Of a stretch of 64,000 bases of DNA, positions 11,242-22,444 are shown in pieces. The number at the start of each line of letters is the position of its first letter. Position 1 is the first letter of the stretch. Origin of the DNA: Uloborus plumipes (taxonomy: Eukaryota > Arthropoda > Arachnida > Araneae > Uloboridae); NCBI GenBank assembly GCA_038373865.1, contig JAXGGA010002012.1, forward strand, positions 1 through 64,000, written 5' to 3'. Under the pieces are notes generated by a model. The model made no database searches. It saw only the letters and a program-made list of their open reading frames with translations, and was not told the origin of the DNA. Made by a program: the position numbers and the translations under genes.

Positions 11242-12349
11242 GGGCGCTTTTCCACTTACCGACACGGCAACGATAAATCGTAAGCGATTGTCGTCATCCG
11301 ACATTGGAGCATACAAAATGCTTTAAAATATGCTACGCGCTTTTCCATCTCCCGATTCCAGGACGATTGTGCCGTCTCCGACCGAACTCTGTCGTTTGTC
11401 GTCCCATTCATGTCGGATGGCATCCGTCTCGCCTTTAAAATCGGGACGATATTCATCCATCTGTTTACTTTCTTCGGACGCAAGCAATGGCGTTTAAATT
11501 CGACATCTCTGCATTAATAAAATATAAGCTTCAATTTGCAGACGATTGATAAAAGATGTAGCAATAAAAGATTTGAATCATTTTATTTTATACTTTGTTT
11601 CATTAATTATATCGCAGACGATTTTTAATGCTTCAAAAAAGATTAAATGTTCATTCTGAATTTTCTTCGATGCGCAACACAGTAGTCATGGCATTCAAGT
11701 TTGACGTGTCTGTTTTGTGTGAATTAATTGAGCAGTGACCGTGTCTATGGGATAAGCGAAATATTTTATACAAAAACAAAATTCACAGGGAAAAGCCCGG
11801 GAAGAAGTTGTTAGATTTTTAGGAGTGGAATATGACGGCAAAACTTCTACAGACAAGAAAGAAACAGGTAAGTTCAAAGAGCATTGTTCGTAAACTATAA
11901 AAATATATTGTACACTTTAGATTAAACTACTTGTGTTAAATAACCTTGTCCAGATTTTAAATTTTTACTATTCTTTGTAAATTTTGTTAAAATATTTAAA
12001 ATCACCTAAAATCTTTTCGCAATTTCTTGAAAAGTGTATAAAACTCGCCTACAATGTAACTTTCTTTAAAAATTTCGTGCACCCAATACCATCTCTGAAT
12101 TTGTTTTCTTTTTCTCATGAGGGTAAAGCAAATATAGTAGTCGTAATCTGTTAAAGTGAGCAGTTATAATAATATACGTGCGAACACAGTGCTGTTTCGA
12201 AATGAAATGCGGTGGAAAATGACCCCTTCGGGGAAACGATATCGTTTGAGTGGAAAAGCTGTGCTATAGACTACACGACACCGTACTTATCGGTGCAGAA
12301 TTGCCGTCCGACTTTCGTCGTTGTCGTGTCGTCAAGTGGAAAAGCGCCC
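11242..12349 (+). mobile_element. PIF/Harbinger-type element with MADF exon, copy 1
   Basis: The terminal repeats begin GGGCGCTTTTCCACTT and run into the GACACGRC region, with 3-bp TAA flanks (11239-11241, 12350-12352). The element is 1108 bp, the same length as the inverted copy at 24408-25515. It encodes a degenerate MADF-domain exon (11688-11867) ending at a GTAAGT donor. A second ATGGCNTTYAARTTYGAC start lies 200 bp upstream (11487), preceded by a similar TTTCTTCG sequence, which points to an internal duplication. No DDE nuclease is present. MADF partner proteins are typical of animal PIF/Harbinger elements. Confidence 0.75.
11688..11867 (+). pseudogene. MADF-domain exon of Harbinger-type element, broken
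   Basis: The frame starts MAFKFDVSVLCELIEQ and, after TGA at 11736-11738, continues PCLWDKRNILYKNKIHRE, the core of a MADF DNA-binding domain (the conserved W and the YKNK...R pattern are visible). Relative to copy 2, one base is missing in the A-run at 11791-11794, which shifts the frame. The exon ends at GAAACAG|GTAAGT. Both breaks are lethal for a product. Confidence 0.75.
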
Positions 12350-12823
12350 TAACGCTTCCTTTGTTTCTACTTGTTGTTATCTTCTGTTGTGATTGTTAAC
12401 TTAATAAAGTGTAACAATTTAATATTTAGCTATAAAACTTTCCTTTTCTTGAATAAAAGAAACAGTGCACTTTCATGAAATAGAAAATTTAGAACATAAA
12501 AGTTCTCTTCGCTGGTTTCCCTATTCTGACGAAGGACGATTTTCATGCTGTTTCCAACAAAGCCAGAATATCTGCTGAACTTGAAGCCCAATATGATTTT
12601 CTGTTGTATCATCTGAAAGATAGTGAAATGGGTCAGTTTTTAGAAGATTTGACCAGTTGTAGCTCATACGGTTGGTTTTGAAAATTTCGATTGAAAACTT
12701 AGGCGTCATTTCAATTTTGAGTGTTTCCAATGTATCAAAGCCTGTAGCTCGCGGTAAAGTTCGACAACCTTGATGGAAAACATGTCATTTTATAGGATTT
12801 AGTCTGCTCTTTCTAAATATGTA

Positions 12824-14207
12824 CTTGTTTTTCGTGTAGATCTGACAGAAATCTCAGAAGTCGGTCTTTTTCTCAGAATTTTGTTTTTTTCCTCATTTTC
12901 TTTAAATCTACCATAACTCGGTTACGGTTACGAAAAGGACACGATAATGGCTGGTTCTATGTTCCCCCAGGGGCTGTTTTATCACCCCCTTTCTTATGGC
13001 AGATTCGGTCACCCTGTATATAGTATTTTTTTCAAGATAATTACTCAAAAACACAATTAAATAATATTATTCTTTTTTTTTTTTTCTTTCAAAAAAATTA
13101 CTTCAAAATCTTGTATTTTAAAACCGTGTAGGTCGAGTGAAGGTATCAGTATGTTTCGAAACTCGTGTTCTTCGGGAATTATCTCTACGTAATTGAAGGG
13201 ACAAGTGGATAAAGGTGATATATGACAATTTTTGAAAAACTTACTTTTTACTATGGATGAAGGTGATAAGGTAGTAAGTCTTTTTTTCTAGAAATTTAAA
13301 ACACTGGCACATATCACCTTTATTCACTTGCCCCTTCAATTGTGTTTGCGAGTTAACACAATTGAACACACACTAATTTGAATTAGTATGAATCGGCGAA
13401 ATTCAAATGTCACTTATCCCCTTTATCAACTTGCCCTTTTAATTGTTTACCAATTTAAAGTAGGGGAATGTGAGACAAGGCCAAATAGTGGGGATATATG
13501 GAAATTAAAAGATATTTTACTCTGTTTGTGGCGCCATTATTTGGCAATATTTTAAGTGTGCTATTGAAAGTAAGTGGTGTTAGTCAGAAAATATTTACCT
13601 CTGATGATCAAGGCACATGAAAAAACAAGTCATTTCTAAAATTTGATACTGATATGTAATATTTGTGGTAAATTGAAAAATAGTATTCTTGCAAAAAAGC
13701 AAGAATGTCCTCGCAATTTTCCTGCCAAGTATTAGTTGAGATCTAGATTAGTTGAGAACTTATTTTTTAATAGTAGGCATATTTTGGTGTTAATCCCTTC
13801 CTTCTCGCTCCCGTCAAAATCACGGAATGAGTTTCAGTTCTTTATTTCTCGGTTTCGCGACATTTCCGGACTGGAGTGTTAGCGTAGTAACGCACCAACA
13901 AGAATAAAACAAATCATTTCTTTTGCCCGAAAACATTTTACTTCTTGTTTTACATATTTGATACCAGCACCAGGGTTTTTTATAAAACTCTTTTTTGCTG
14001 TTCAAAACACATATTTTAAAAATTTTTCTTACCTGCTGGAAAACCATCATTAAGTCATTAGTAACCCTGAATGTAGACTTTTCTTTGAAAAAAAAATATT
14101 ATTTTTTGAATTTCAAGCTAAAAACAAACCAAAAATTAAAAAAAAGTATGCATTAGGTCATTTAAAAAATCCTCGCGCTTTTTTCTAACCAGATGGTTTG
14201 ACGTATA
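12824..14207. other. Intergenic with a small inverted repeat
   Basis: The only clear structure is an imperfect hairpin with 31-bp arms (13192-13222 and 13310-13340; GAAGGGACAAGTGGATAAAG and complement). A third, weaker copy of the arm lies at about 13415-13442. No gene is supported. Confidence 0.5.
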
Positions 14208-15425
14208 CACTGAAGTGACAAAAGTCATGGGATAGCAATATGCAAATTTTCAGATGGCAGTAGCATCGCATAGAACAGGTATAAATGCGCAGTGCTTTTA
14301 CAGAGCTTTCATTTCTGTTCAAGTTATTCATGTGAAGAGGTTTTAACGTGATGATGACCGCACGACGTGAATTAACAGACTTTGAACGCGGAATGTTAGT
14401 TGGAGCTAGACGCATGGGTCATGCCATTTCGGAAATCGTTAGAGAATTCAACATTCCCAGATCCACTGTGTCAAGAGTGTGCCGAGAGTATGAAATTTCA
14501 GGCATAACATCCCACCATGGACAGCGCAGTGGTCGACCGCCTGCACTTAAAGATCGAGACCGGCGACGTCTGCAAAGAGTCGTAAATTCTAACAGACAAG
14601 CAACACTGCGTCAAATCACCGTAGAAATCAATGTGGGACGTACAATGGACGTGTCTGCTAGAACTGTGCGGAGAAATTTGGATTTCTTGGGCTATTCCAG
14701 CAGAAGACCGACTCGAGTGCCTTTACTGACAGAACGACATCGCTTGCAGCGACTCTTGTGGGCACGTGAGCATATCGGTTGGTCCCTAGATGAATGGAAA
14801 ACCGTGGCCTGGTCCGATGAGTCACGATTTCAGCTGGTAAGAGCCGATGGTAGGGTTCGAGTGTGGCGCAGACCCCACGAAGCCATGGACCCAAACTGTC
14901 AGCAAGGCACTGTTCAAGCTGGTGGTGGCTCCGTAATGGTGTGGGCTGTTTTTTCATGGCATGGACTTGGTCCTCTAGTGCGACTGGACCGAACATTGAC
15001 TGGAAATGCTTATGTGCAGCTACTTGGAGATCACTTGCAGCCATTCATGGACTTCATGTACCCAAACAACGATGGGATTTTTATGGATGACAATGCGCCA
15101 TGTCACCGGGCCACAACTGTTCGCAATTGATTTGAAGAAAATTCTGGACAATTCCAACGAATGATTTGGCCACCTAGATCGCCCGACATGAATCCCATTG
15201 AGCATTTATGGGACACCATCGAGAGGTCTGTTCGTGCCCAAAATCCTGCCCCATCAACGCTTTCACAATTATGGATGTCTATCGAGACAGCATGGCTCAA
15301 TATTCCTGCAGAAGACTTCCAACGACTTGTTGAGTCCATGCCACGTCGAGTTGTTGCACTTCGCCGGGCAAAAGGAGGGCCGACACGATATTAAGAGGTA
15401 TCCCATGACTTTTGTCACTTCAGTG
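14208..15425 (+). mobile_element. Tc1-like element, DD36E spacing, nearly intact
   Basis: The terminal inverted repeats are CACTGAAGTGACAAAAGTCA and complement, with TA on each side (14206-14207, 15426-15427). The 1218 bp carry one transposase gene with a single in-frame nonsense codon. Ends and gene are otherwise complete, which suggests a recent insertion. Confidence 0.9.
14348..15394 (+). pseudogene. Tc1-like transposase, one nonsense codon
   Basis: The first 260 codons hold the paired helix-turn-helix (about residues 8-115, with GRPP at 62-65) and the first two catalytic aspartates, D157 (AWSDESRF) and D248 (FMDDNAPCH). TGA at 15128-15130 interrupts the frame. After it the frame stays open to 15394 and contains the third acidic residue in PPRSPDMNPIEHLWD and the ending RAKGGPTRY. 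The D-to-E spacing is 36, as described for the DD36E (Incomer-like) group, not the usual 34 of Tc1. Truncation at the stop would remove the catalytic glutamate. Confidence 0.9.
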
Positions 15426-15695
15426 TATATTTCGAGCAACACTAATCCAATTGCGTTATATGAGTATTCGTTTGAAAGATGGCATTTCAGGCTACCTTTT
15501 TCTGGCCACGTTCAAGTATTTCGCCAATCGAGTAAAAAGTTATAGCGCTTTAAAAATGACTGAAATATCTGAAAAATACGATAGGTAATGCTTTTTCACG
15601 GCAAGAAAAATAAGAACGCCACAAGAACGGCCGATGTTTTTTAAAAATGTAATGTAAGGATGCAATGAGTGAACGTCGTAATCAAAAGAGGTATA

Positions 15696-16970
15696 GGGTC
15701 ACCTGGGGTAATTCCTGGTCAAAAAGCATTAACATCCAATTATCACAAAATCTATCTAAGTTAGAGTTACAAATTTTGGTATGAAGGAAGCACATTGGGA
15801 TGTCCCATCGAATAAAATATTCATGCTATCAACAATACATAATGAACTTGAGTAATTGTCGTTAATTAGTGACCAGGAATTACCCCAGAGATGGGGTAAT
15901 TCCTGGCCACTTACGGGGCAATTATTGGTCACTCAAATGATTGATGAAAATGCATACATTTTGTAAGCACATTATTAATACAAGTTATTAAACTAATAAG
16001 ATAAAGAATTTATTTATATATATAGCTAATTAAACACTGTATTTAGTTTTTTTAAGGAAGAATGCAATTGTTTTCAACATAATAGCTTTACTTAATAAAA
16101 CTTAGCCAAAATACTTTTTATACACTTTGTATACAATAGCTACAGCTTTTATATCTGTTGTGAATGAATCTTCACCTACCAAATAAATAGGTCCATAAAA
16201 AATATGGTGCACATGCACTATACACACTGAGCACATGCTTCTGTCTGTTATGAACAGGTTAAGGTGAACAGTTAAGTGAATAGTACAATGCAGTTACAAT
16301 TAAGCATTTTTCTTAGTATAATTAAGAATAATTATTAAAACTTATAAAATAATTGGATGAAATTTAACAAAGAAAAATTTGGTACATTGTATACTTATCA
16401 TTAACAGATAAGAATGTAACATTGCGGTTACAGTTAACTTTGCAGTTAAGGCTCACAGAGTTACATATAGTTTAAATCAATAACATATGTCAATAATAGG
16501 TGAAATAATAATCCATAAATATTTAAAAAAGGACTGACCAGGAATTACCCCACTGACCAAGAATTACCCCAGTAGCCAGGGGCATTATTTGGAGCCTTCC
16601 TGCAAATTATTCAAAACAATAATGGTAAATCCAAAACTATTTTTCAGTAACTGACATGGTACCTAATTCAACCAAAAAAACGAAAAAGAAAAATATTCAG
16701 AAGTTTGAGTTTGAGCACGATCTTTGTACAAATGTATCAAAACTAAGGCCAATCTTGTTTTAGGAAATTTAACAAGCGATTTTTAAAATATTTTTTTTTT
16801 CAAACTAAATACACAGTCAACTCATAAATAAGTAATGAATTGCAATGAAGATAGTTCAGAGTACCTCTGTGATTTTTTTCATTTTGCTGAAGGATTATTA
16901 AGACATAAAAAGGACTGTGACCAGGAATTACCCCAGAAACTTGCTGACCAGGAATTGCCCCTGGTGACCC
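15696..16970. mobile_element. Iterated-motif element with GGGTCACC ends
   Basis: The ends are GGGTCACCTGGGGTAATTCC and complement, with TA on both sides. Within 1275 bp the end-proximal motif CCAGGAATTACCCC or its reverse complement recurs about seven times (near 15705, 15870, 15895, 16538, 16552, 16920 and 16948), some with one or two changes. No protein is encoded. It interrupts an irritans-like mariner. Superfamily unknown. Confidence 0.7.
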
Positions 16971-17248
16971 TACTCTATTCCGTTCCGGAAATTTCGATGT
17001 CAAAGATACACCTCTCGCTGGTCGGCTATTCACTGAAAAGGTCGATGAAGTTTTTCAACTGGTTTAGCGGGACCAACACGTAAGCTCTTAAAAGATGGAG
17101 GAGACACTTAACATCAACCACATAACAGTTTGGAATCCTCTGAAGAGAACAGGTTGCTCAAAGAAGCTCCATGTTTGGGTGACACAAGAATTACCGAAAA
17201 AAAAAAATTGATCGACAGAGCTACCATCAGCAGGGTTGCCAGATTTAA

Positions 17249-17470
17249 CCCTCTCGGCACCCTGGACCTCATATGAGGCTCCTACTTTTGAACTCAATTT
17301 TGGAAGAAGTAAACACTTAAAATAATTTTTTTCCCCGTCAGTGACTCCACCTATTCATGTAGATCACATATGAGGCTCCTAAGTGAAAAAAAATCATTTT
17401 AAGTGTTTACTTCTTCCAAAATTGAGTTCAAAAGTAGGAGCCTCATATGAGGCCCAGGGTGCCGAAAGGG
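17249..17470. mobile_element. piggyBac-type MITE
   Basis: The 222 bp start CCCTCTCGGCACCCTGG and end CCAGGGTGCCGAAAGGG, flanked by TTAA on both sides (17245-17248, 17471-17474). The arms of about 80 bp include the palindromic CTCATATGAGG. The CCC...GGG ends with TTAA target fit piggyBac. Confidence 0.8.
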
Positions 17471-18501
17471 TTAAGAACTGTAAATACGGGACAGGCTTTT
17501 GGAGGGCGGGGGATTGAGAGATTATGTCTAAAATTTGAATTTTGACAATCTTGACGTAAAAATTAAACGTTTCTCACCAAGTAAATGAAGAAAAAATACA
17601 CAATGATCGTATGAATAAAAACTTCATTTTTTACCATTGCATAGTTATTTTTCGTCATGAATGTTAGTGGGAAAAGGTTTAATTAATTATTGTGAAAATT
17701 CGAATTTCCCTGTTATTAACCTCCTTTTTCCTGACTCAGGTTCATCATTTCAAATTTTGCAAGGGAGGGGGAGGCAAAAGGTAAATTTTTCCAAATTTCA
17801 ATGTAAATCATGTCAAAACTAAAACACAAAAAAATAATAATAATAACGAGCCCACTTATATGAAAATACATTAATTTCTCTAAACCAGAGAGGAGGCCAT
17901 TGACCACCTGTCCTGATGTCCCTAGTGACGGGCCTGTCTTGGAGTGAAAAATACAATAGTCGCTTCTACTGATGACTAGTGTTTGGTATATACTTTTTCA
18001 AAAAGCTGGATGTACCAACGGAGAAATTTGAATGCGAAATAATTTTAATGAGTCATTAACAAAAATTTTGATTACAATTAAATAGGCATATAATTAAACC
18101 TTGCTACTGAATTCACCAGAAGAAGTTAGCCTAAAACAAATAAAAAATCAATATTCAATATTTTTGGGGGAAAACTGTAGTTTTGTCAATATGATAACAT
18201 GATAATTACTCTTATGTAATGTCGGAAAATTCCTTTTTTCAAAAATCATATTTGCTACTTGATTTTACTACTGCAATAATTCTAAGTTTTAATGGTCTTT
18301 AGTTTTAAATAAAGCTCACTGTAATTTATATTTCTGTCGCTCATTGTAAAAATTACGTATCTTACTAATTTTAAAACGCGTATTTGTTTGCTTATGAAAT
18401 AACATTTATTTACATCTTTTAGTATAAAAGCAAAGCGAAGCAAATTTCAAAAGATTGTAATTGATTGATTTAAAAAATTTAGTGACTAGCTCAACACATA
18501 T

Positions 18502-18752
18502 CGTCGCCACCATGCTAAACTAACGAATGTGAAAATTGGCCCTTTTCAGAAGAGCTAAAACACTGCATATAACTTATTCCCACCTGACGTGTTTGGTTAT
18601 TCTCAATTTTTAAACTTTTATAGATATCTTTAAGTGTAAAACTATCGTTCGAAGGTATCATTTTAATTTTAATTATTTGTAAAATTTGAACTTAAAAAAC
18701 GAACTTGAAAAACGTGATTTTTCACATTCGTTAGTTTAGCATGGTTCCGACG
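18502..18752. repeat. Hairpin with CATGCTAAACTAACG arms
   Basis: The arms 18502-18536 and 18718-18752 are nearly perfect inverted repeats (CATGCTAAACTAACGAATGT). It lies inside the hAT-type element, so it is either part of it or a further small insertion. Confidence 0.65.
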
Positions 18753-19740
18753 ATGTATTTCTTACATAATTGAAAAATTGAGAAGAGCTTTTTATATAAT
18801 AAGGCAAAGTAAAATCATTTACAAGGAGATACACACCACTTTTACAACGAACTTCTGTTGAACTGATTGACACAATAATTTCTGCTCTAAATGAATAGAA
18901 CACTAATATTACTTCAGCACAGGAAAATATAATAATTCAATCAATTTTCTTATCACTCTATTTTACATTTTTTGTTTTACTTTTGTTTGACAATAATATT
19001 TTGTTTTGAAAATGCCGCTTCTAGCCAGAATACGGGACTTTAGCCGTCCCGTATCAAGGTTCCCCGGGACGCGGGACAATATTTCAAAAAACGGGACTGT
19101 CCCTTGAAATCCGGGACGTCTAGCAACCCTGACCATCAGTAAAACGCTTCTAAGGAGATCCGAAATCGATTCTTTCTGAAGCAAATTATTACAGGAGATG
19201 AAAAATGGATTAGATACGAGACAATGAAATGCATACGATCTCGGTAAAGGGCTGTGACCCACCACAAACGACTTCAAATCCAGGATTGACGGTAAAAAGG
19301 TGTTTCGTAGAAATGGAAGGGCATTGCTCATAATGAACTGATACAACCTGGCGCAACAGTAAATTCTGTCCTCTATTGTGCATAACTCAACTATTTCAAT
19401 GAAGCAATCAAGAAAATGCGACCAGAATTGGCCAACAGAAAAGGAGTTGTGTTCCACCATGATAATGCTAAGAAACACTCATCTTTGATGAATTAGAATA
19501 AATCGAAGAAACTTGGTTATGAACTTTTGGTGCATCTAACGTATAGGCCGGACCTTGCTAATTTTGATTATCATTAGTTTCAGTCTCTGAAAAATTCTTT
19601 TGATGGCAAAAAATTGGCTAACTGAACAGTCGCTGAAAATCACTTGGTTAAGTTTTTCGCCGATAAACCTCAGAAGTTTTACACCAATGAAATTATGCAG
19701 CTACCGAGGGAATAGCCAAAGGTCATAAATAATAATGAGC

Positions 19741-20712
19741 ACATGCACTTCGATTAAAATTAATTTTCAAATAAAAAAATTCTTACTCAAAAATTTAAGA
19801 AAAAAGCGCGGAGACTTTTTAAATGAGCCAATGTTGCTCATACATATATTTTTATATTATTTTCAGGGATTAAAAATATCGGCACGTTTATATATATGAA
19901 CGCTATATTGAAAATTAACCGATCATTAAGGTGTTAAACATTTACAATTTGTAAAGCTCAAGGCAAAGTGAAATAGTTCATCTCATTTATATTACATTCA
20001 TTCATTTATTAATTCAGTCGCGCATTCATCAATTTATTTTTTCACTTTTTATTCATTCATTTACCCATTGAAACTATTTATTCCTTTGAGACCGTCCACA
20101 AATGACGACGCGCATTGAGGGGGAGGGGTCTCAAAATTGTGAGTTTTTGATGAGGGTGAGAGAAGGGGTAGCAAGAGGTGACGTCATAGATTTCATGCAT
20201 TAAAATATGCTTATGAAATACAGAGTGACATGCGACAAGGGGAGAAGGGGAGGTAAGATGAAGTGGTGACGCGTTGTGACACAGAAGAAGGGTGGGGAAT
20301 AAGCTGAAAAAGTGAAATCATTTATGTATAGTCCCTTTTTTCTTTTTGTTTTCTTGTTTATTCATTAATTCATCATTTATTTCTTCAAATATCCATTAAT
20401 ATGTTTATTCATTCAACTAGAGAAAAATATTTTTAGTATCCAAAATACAAAAATTTCACTGAAGAACTATTTTAATAATCACTTTGCTCCAAGCATAAGG
20501 GCAAATTAGTAGTTTCCCAAATTTATTTGCAGTAACAAATTCACGACCAAAAAAGTAACATTTCAATACAAGTTTCTTTTCGAAATACCTAATTTTCTTT
20601 GTTCGGTAATTTTCAATTTGTTCATTTTGAAAATGCAACTTATCTTAACAAATTTCCTCTACCACACATTCCCCTACCAGATGGATATTGAGCACAAACT
20701 TATTAAATATAG
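19741..20712. other. Intergenic, possible small inverted-end repeat
   Basis: Between about 20094 and 20334 the ends GACCGTCCACAAATGA and (complement) GACTATACATAAATGA are loosely similar, with a G-rich interior; this may be an old MITE. No gene is seen. Confidence 0.4.
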
Positions 20713-20720
20713 TCCATCAT

Positions 20721-21012
20721 CAAGGGCGGATACAAGGGAGGGGTGATGGGGGCGATCACCCCTCCCTTGAGGGACTCTTCTCCAGCAGTTTTTAGATTTT
20801 GAAGTTCAAAACAGGCAATTTTAGTTGATCTTTGATGATATTTAGGGAAAGGGTGGGGATTCGGGGATCTGATCTGGAAATTTTTCGAAATGGAAGACCA
20901 AAACATTTGTAATAAACATGTGTTACAAGGATGCATGGCGAAAAAAAATGGGCAAGTAAGATATAAAAAAATCAATCGCCCATCCCTTGGAACAATGCTG
21001 GATCCGCCCTTA
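20721..21012. mobile_element. hAT-type MITE (AAGGGCGGAT ends)
   Basis: The ends are CAAGGGCGGATAC and, on the other strand, TAAGGGCGGATCC, with an 8-bp duplication TCCATCAT (20713-20720, 21013-21020). The 292 bp are non-coding. The left end of a related copy is at 43446. Confidence 0.75.
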
Positions 21013-21047
21013 TCCATCATCGATTCTCTTACGTAAAAGTTAAAATA

Positions 21048-21232
21048 CTGTCGTCCCCGCTTAATCGGGTAACGGATAAACGAATACCCCGTTTATACGA
21101 ATAAAATATTCTGGAACCGAATATTTCTCTTGCCATAGAAGCAACGTTCAAGATCCCCGCTTAAACGAATATCCCGTTTAATCGAATAATATTTCTTGGA
21201 ACCGACAGTATTCGTTTAAGCGGGGCCGACAG
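21048..21232. mobile_element. pogo/Tigger-type MITE
   Basis: The ends are CTGTCGTCCCCGCTT and AAGCGGGGCCGACAG with TA on both sides. Inner copies of CCCCGCTTAAACGAAT and GTTTAATCGAAT repeat the end sequence. The 185 bp are non-coding. Assignment rests on the TA target and pogo-like CCCGCTTAA ends. Confidence 0.65.
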
Positions 21233-22440
21233 TATTATAAAATAACTAAAATTAAATTTTACTTTTAGGTTTTCTAAAGCGTTTAGCTTGAATTATTTTT
21301 AATTAAAACCATCATTATCAATAATACAGCTGAAGTTAGCATGTGCTCTTTGTAAAATTTCCCCAGTCCTCACAATTGGGCTCCCCGAACGAGAATGTTT
21401 GGAGGATTTTACACATTACTGGCACCAAATATATTACAACGCTATTCTTATACATATTTACATTTTGACTTGAAAATAAAATGCATGTTTAAAAAAATGT
21501 CTTACCTAAAAGTTGGTTAAACCATAATAATAAGCCGCTTTCCAAGAACAGGTTAGAATCAGTAGAAAATAACGATGCGGTGAGTGAATGTTTGCTCATT
21601 TTAACCCGAGATACAAGTTGCTCAGAGTTATCAGAACTCGTCACGTGAGTCAGTGGTGAAGTTAAGTTTGTCTTGATTATATAAAACAAATAAATTACTC
21701 ACAAGCACTTTAGTATTGCAATGAAAATATCTACCTAAATCGGTACGATATGGGAATGTTCTGCTTCTATTTCTTGTTCATCACTCACATACTAGAAAAA
21801 TATGTATTTTTAGAATGTGAATATTTTTAATGTATCTTTGGAGTTAAAAATGAGAAAACTGGAAGGGAAGTTTGAAAGCAATTTAATCCTCATATGTGCT
21901 CTTAAGGCATCTTTTTTAAATGAAAAATACTTGATTGAAAGCATGTACTACTTTATTAAGCATCTTTTTTCACAATAATGAAGGTGTGCAGGTGAAAAAT
22001 CAATACAGTGCTAGTTTTTATCGTGAAAATGGAGAAGGTAATCTTCTTTACTTTTTCTTGAATAATACCAAACTGAGTCAAAAAATAAAGAAATCATAAA
22101 AGAAATGAGCAATGAACTTGTGTTCGTTGTCTATCAGTACAACTGCAAGATTATTAAGTCTTGAATACTAAAAATTCAAAATTTAACTGAAAATTTTAAA
22201 GAAAAATTGTATTCCTAATTTTTTCTTTCTATCTTTTCTCTTGCTTACTTATAGCGGTGTGCCTACTCTCTACCTCCCCTCTAACACTCCAAAAAAAAAA
22301 AACATTTTTAGACTCTCTTTTGCCCCGCAGCGCCTCAAGACGCACTGCCCCTGAAGAGCTGTGTCTTATCAGTTTTTTCCCGTTTGTTCAGTATAGTGAA
22401 CGCCGGTTAATTAAATCATTGGTTTATTTGATCAGCCGCT
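21233..22440. other. Intergenic, no supported feature
   Basis: AT-rich sequence without clear repeats or coding potential that I can support. Confidence 0.5.
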
Positions 22441-22444
22441 TTAA

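Larger units (their letters stand above)
9995..12823 (+). mobile_element. Tc1/mariner-like fragment, right inverted copy with two insertions
   Basis: This is the mirror of 6380-7145. The transposase begins NVWLGVIGDHL (from 9999) and then continues in a second frame as VFQHNGASAHSSNAVRDFL (10007-10300), so it is frameshifted. The third catalytic region is degraded (ITRPDASELLFWG). The 3' region is split by a TTAA palindrome (10520-11187) and a Harbinger-type element (11242-12349). The inverted match to the left copy resumes at about 12390 and ends at TTTCTAAATATGTAC. Confidence 0.7.
17231..19131. mobile_element. hAT-type element inside the mariner
   Basis: The ends are CAGGGTTGCCAGA and, on the other strand, CAGGGTTGCTAGA, with a perfect 8-bp duplication ACCATCAG (17223-17230, 19132-19139). 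This is the classic hAT architecture. The 1901 bp contain no recognisable transposase; they carry a TTAA MITE and a hairpin. The long antisense frame 18963-19478 crosses its right end and is a chance frame. Confidence 0.8.
16971..19740 (+). mobile_element. irritans-like mariner remnant, interrupted
   Basis: A heavily mutated mariner transposase is visible in pieces. A part resembling SGNFDVKDTPLAGR and EKVDEVFQLV lies at 16980-17070 and KKLHVWV near 17160. After the insertion at 17231-19131 it resumes with IITGDEKWIRYE (about 19186), VFHHDNAKKHSS (about 19450) and YRPDLANFDY (about 19540). Several stops and frameshifts are present. The 5' side is cut by the element ending at 16970; the 3' terminus is not clear. 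Confidence 0.75.

Noticed and set aside
11256..11483. Similar 66-75-codon frames in both Harbinger-type copies (also 25301-25501)
   Set aside because: They read through the terminal inverted repeat and sub-terminal region; similarity reflects shared DNA, and the MADF exon is the plausible coding part.
18963..19478. 171-codon open frame on the minus strand
   Set aside because: It is antisense to the mariner remnant and crosses the right border of the hAT-type insertion; no domain is visible.
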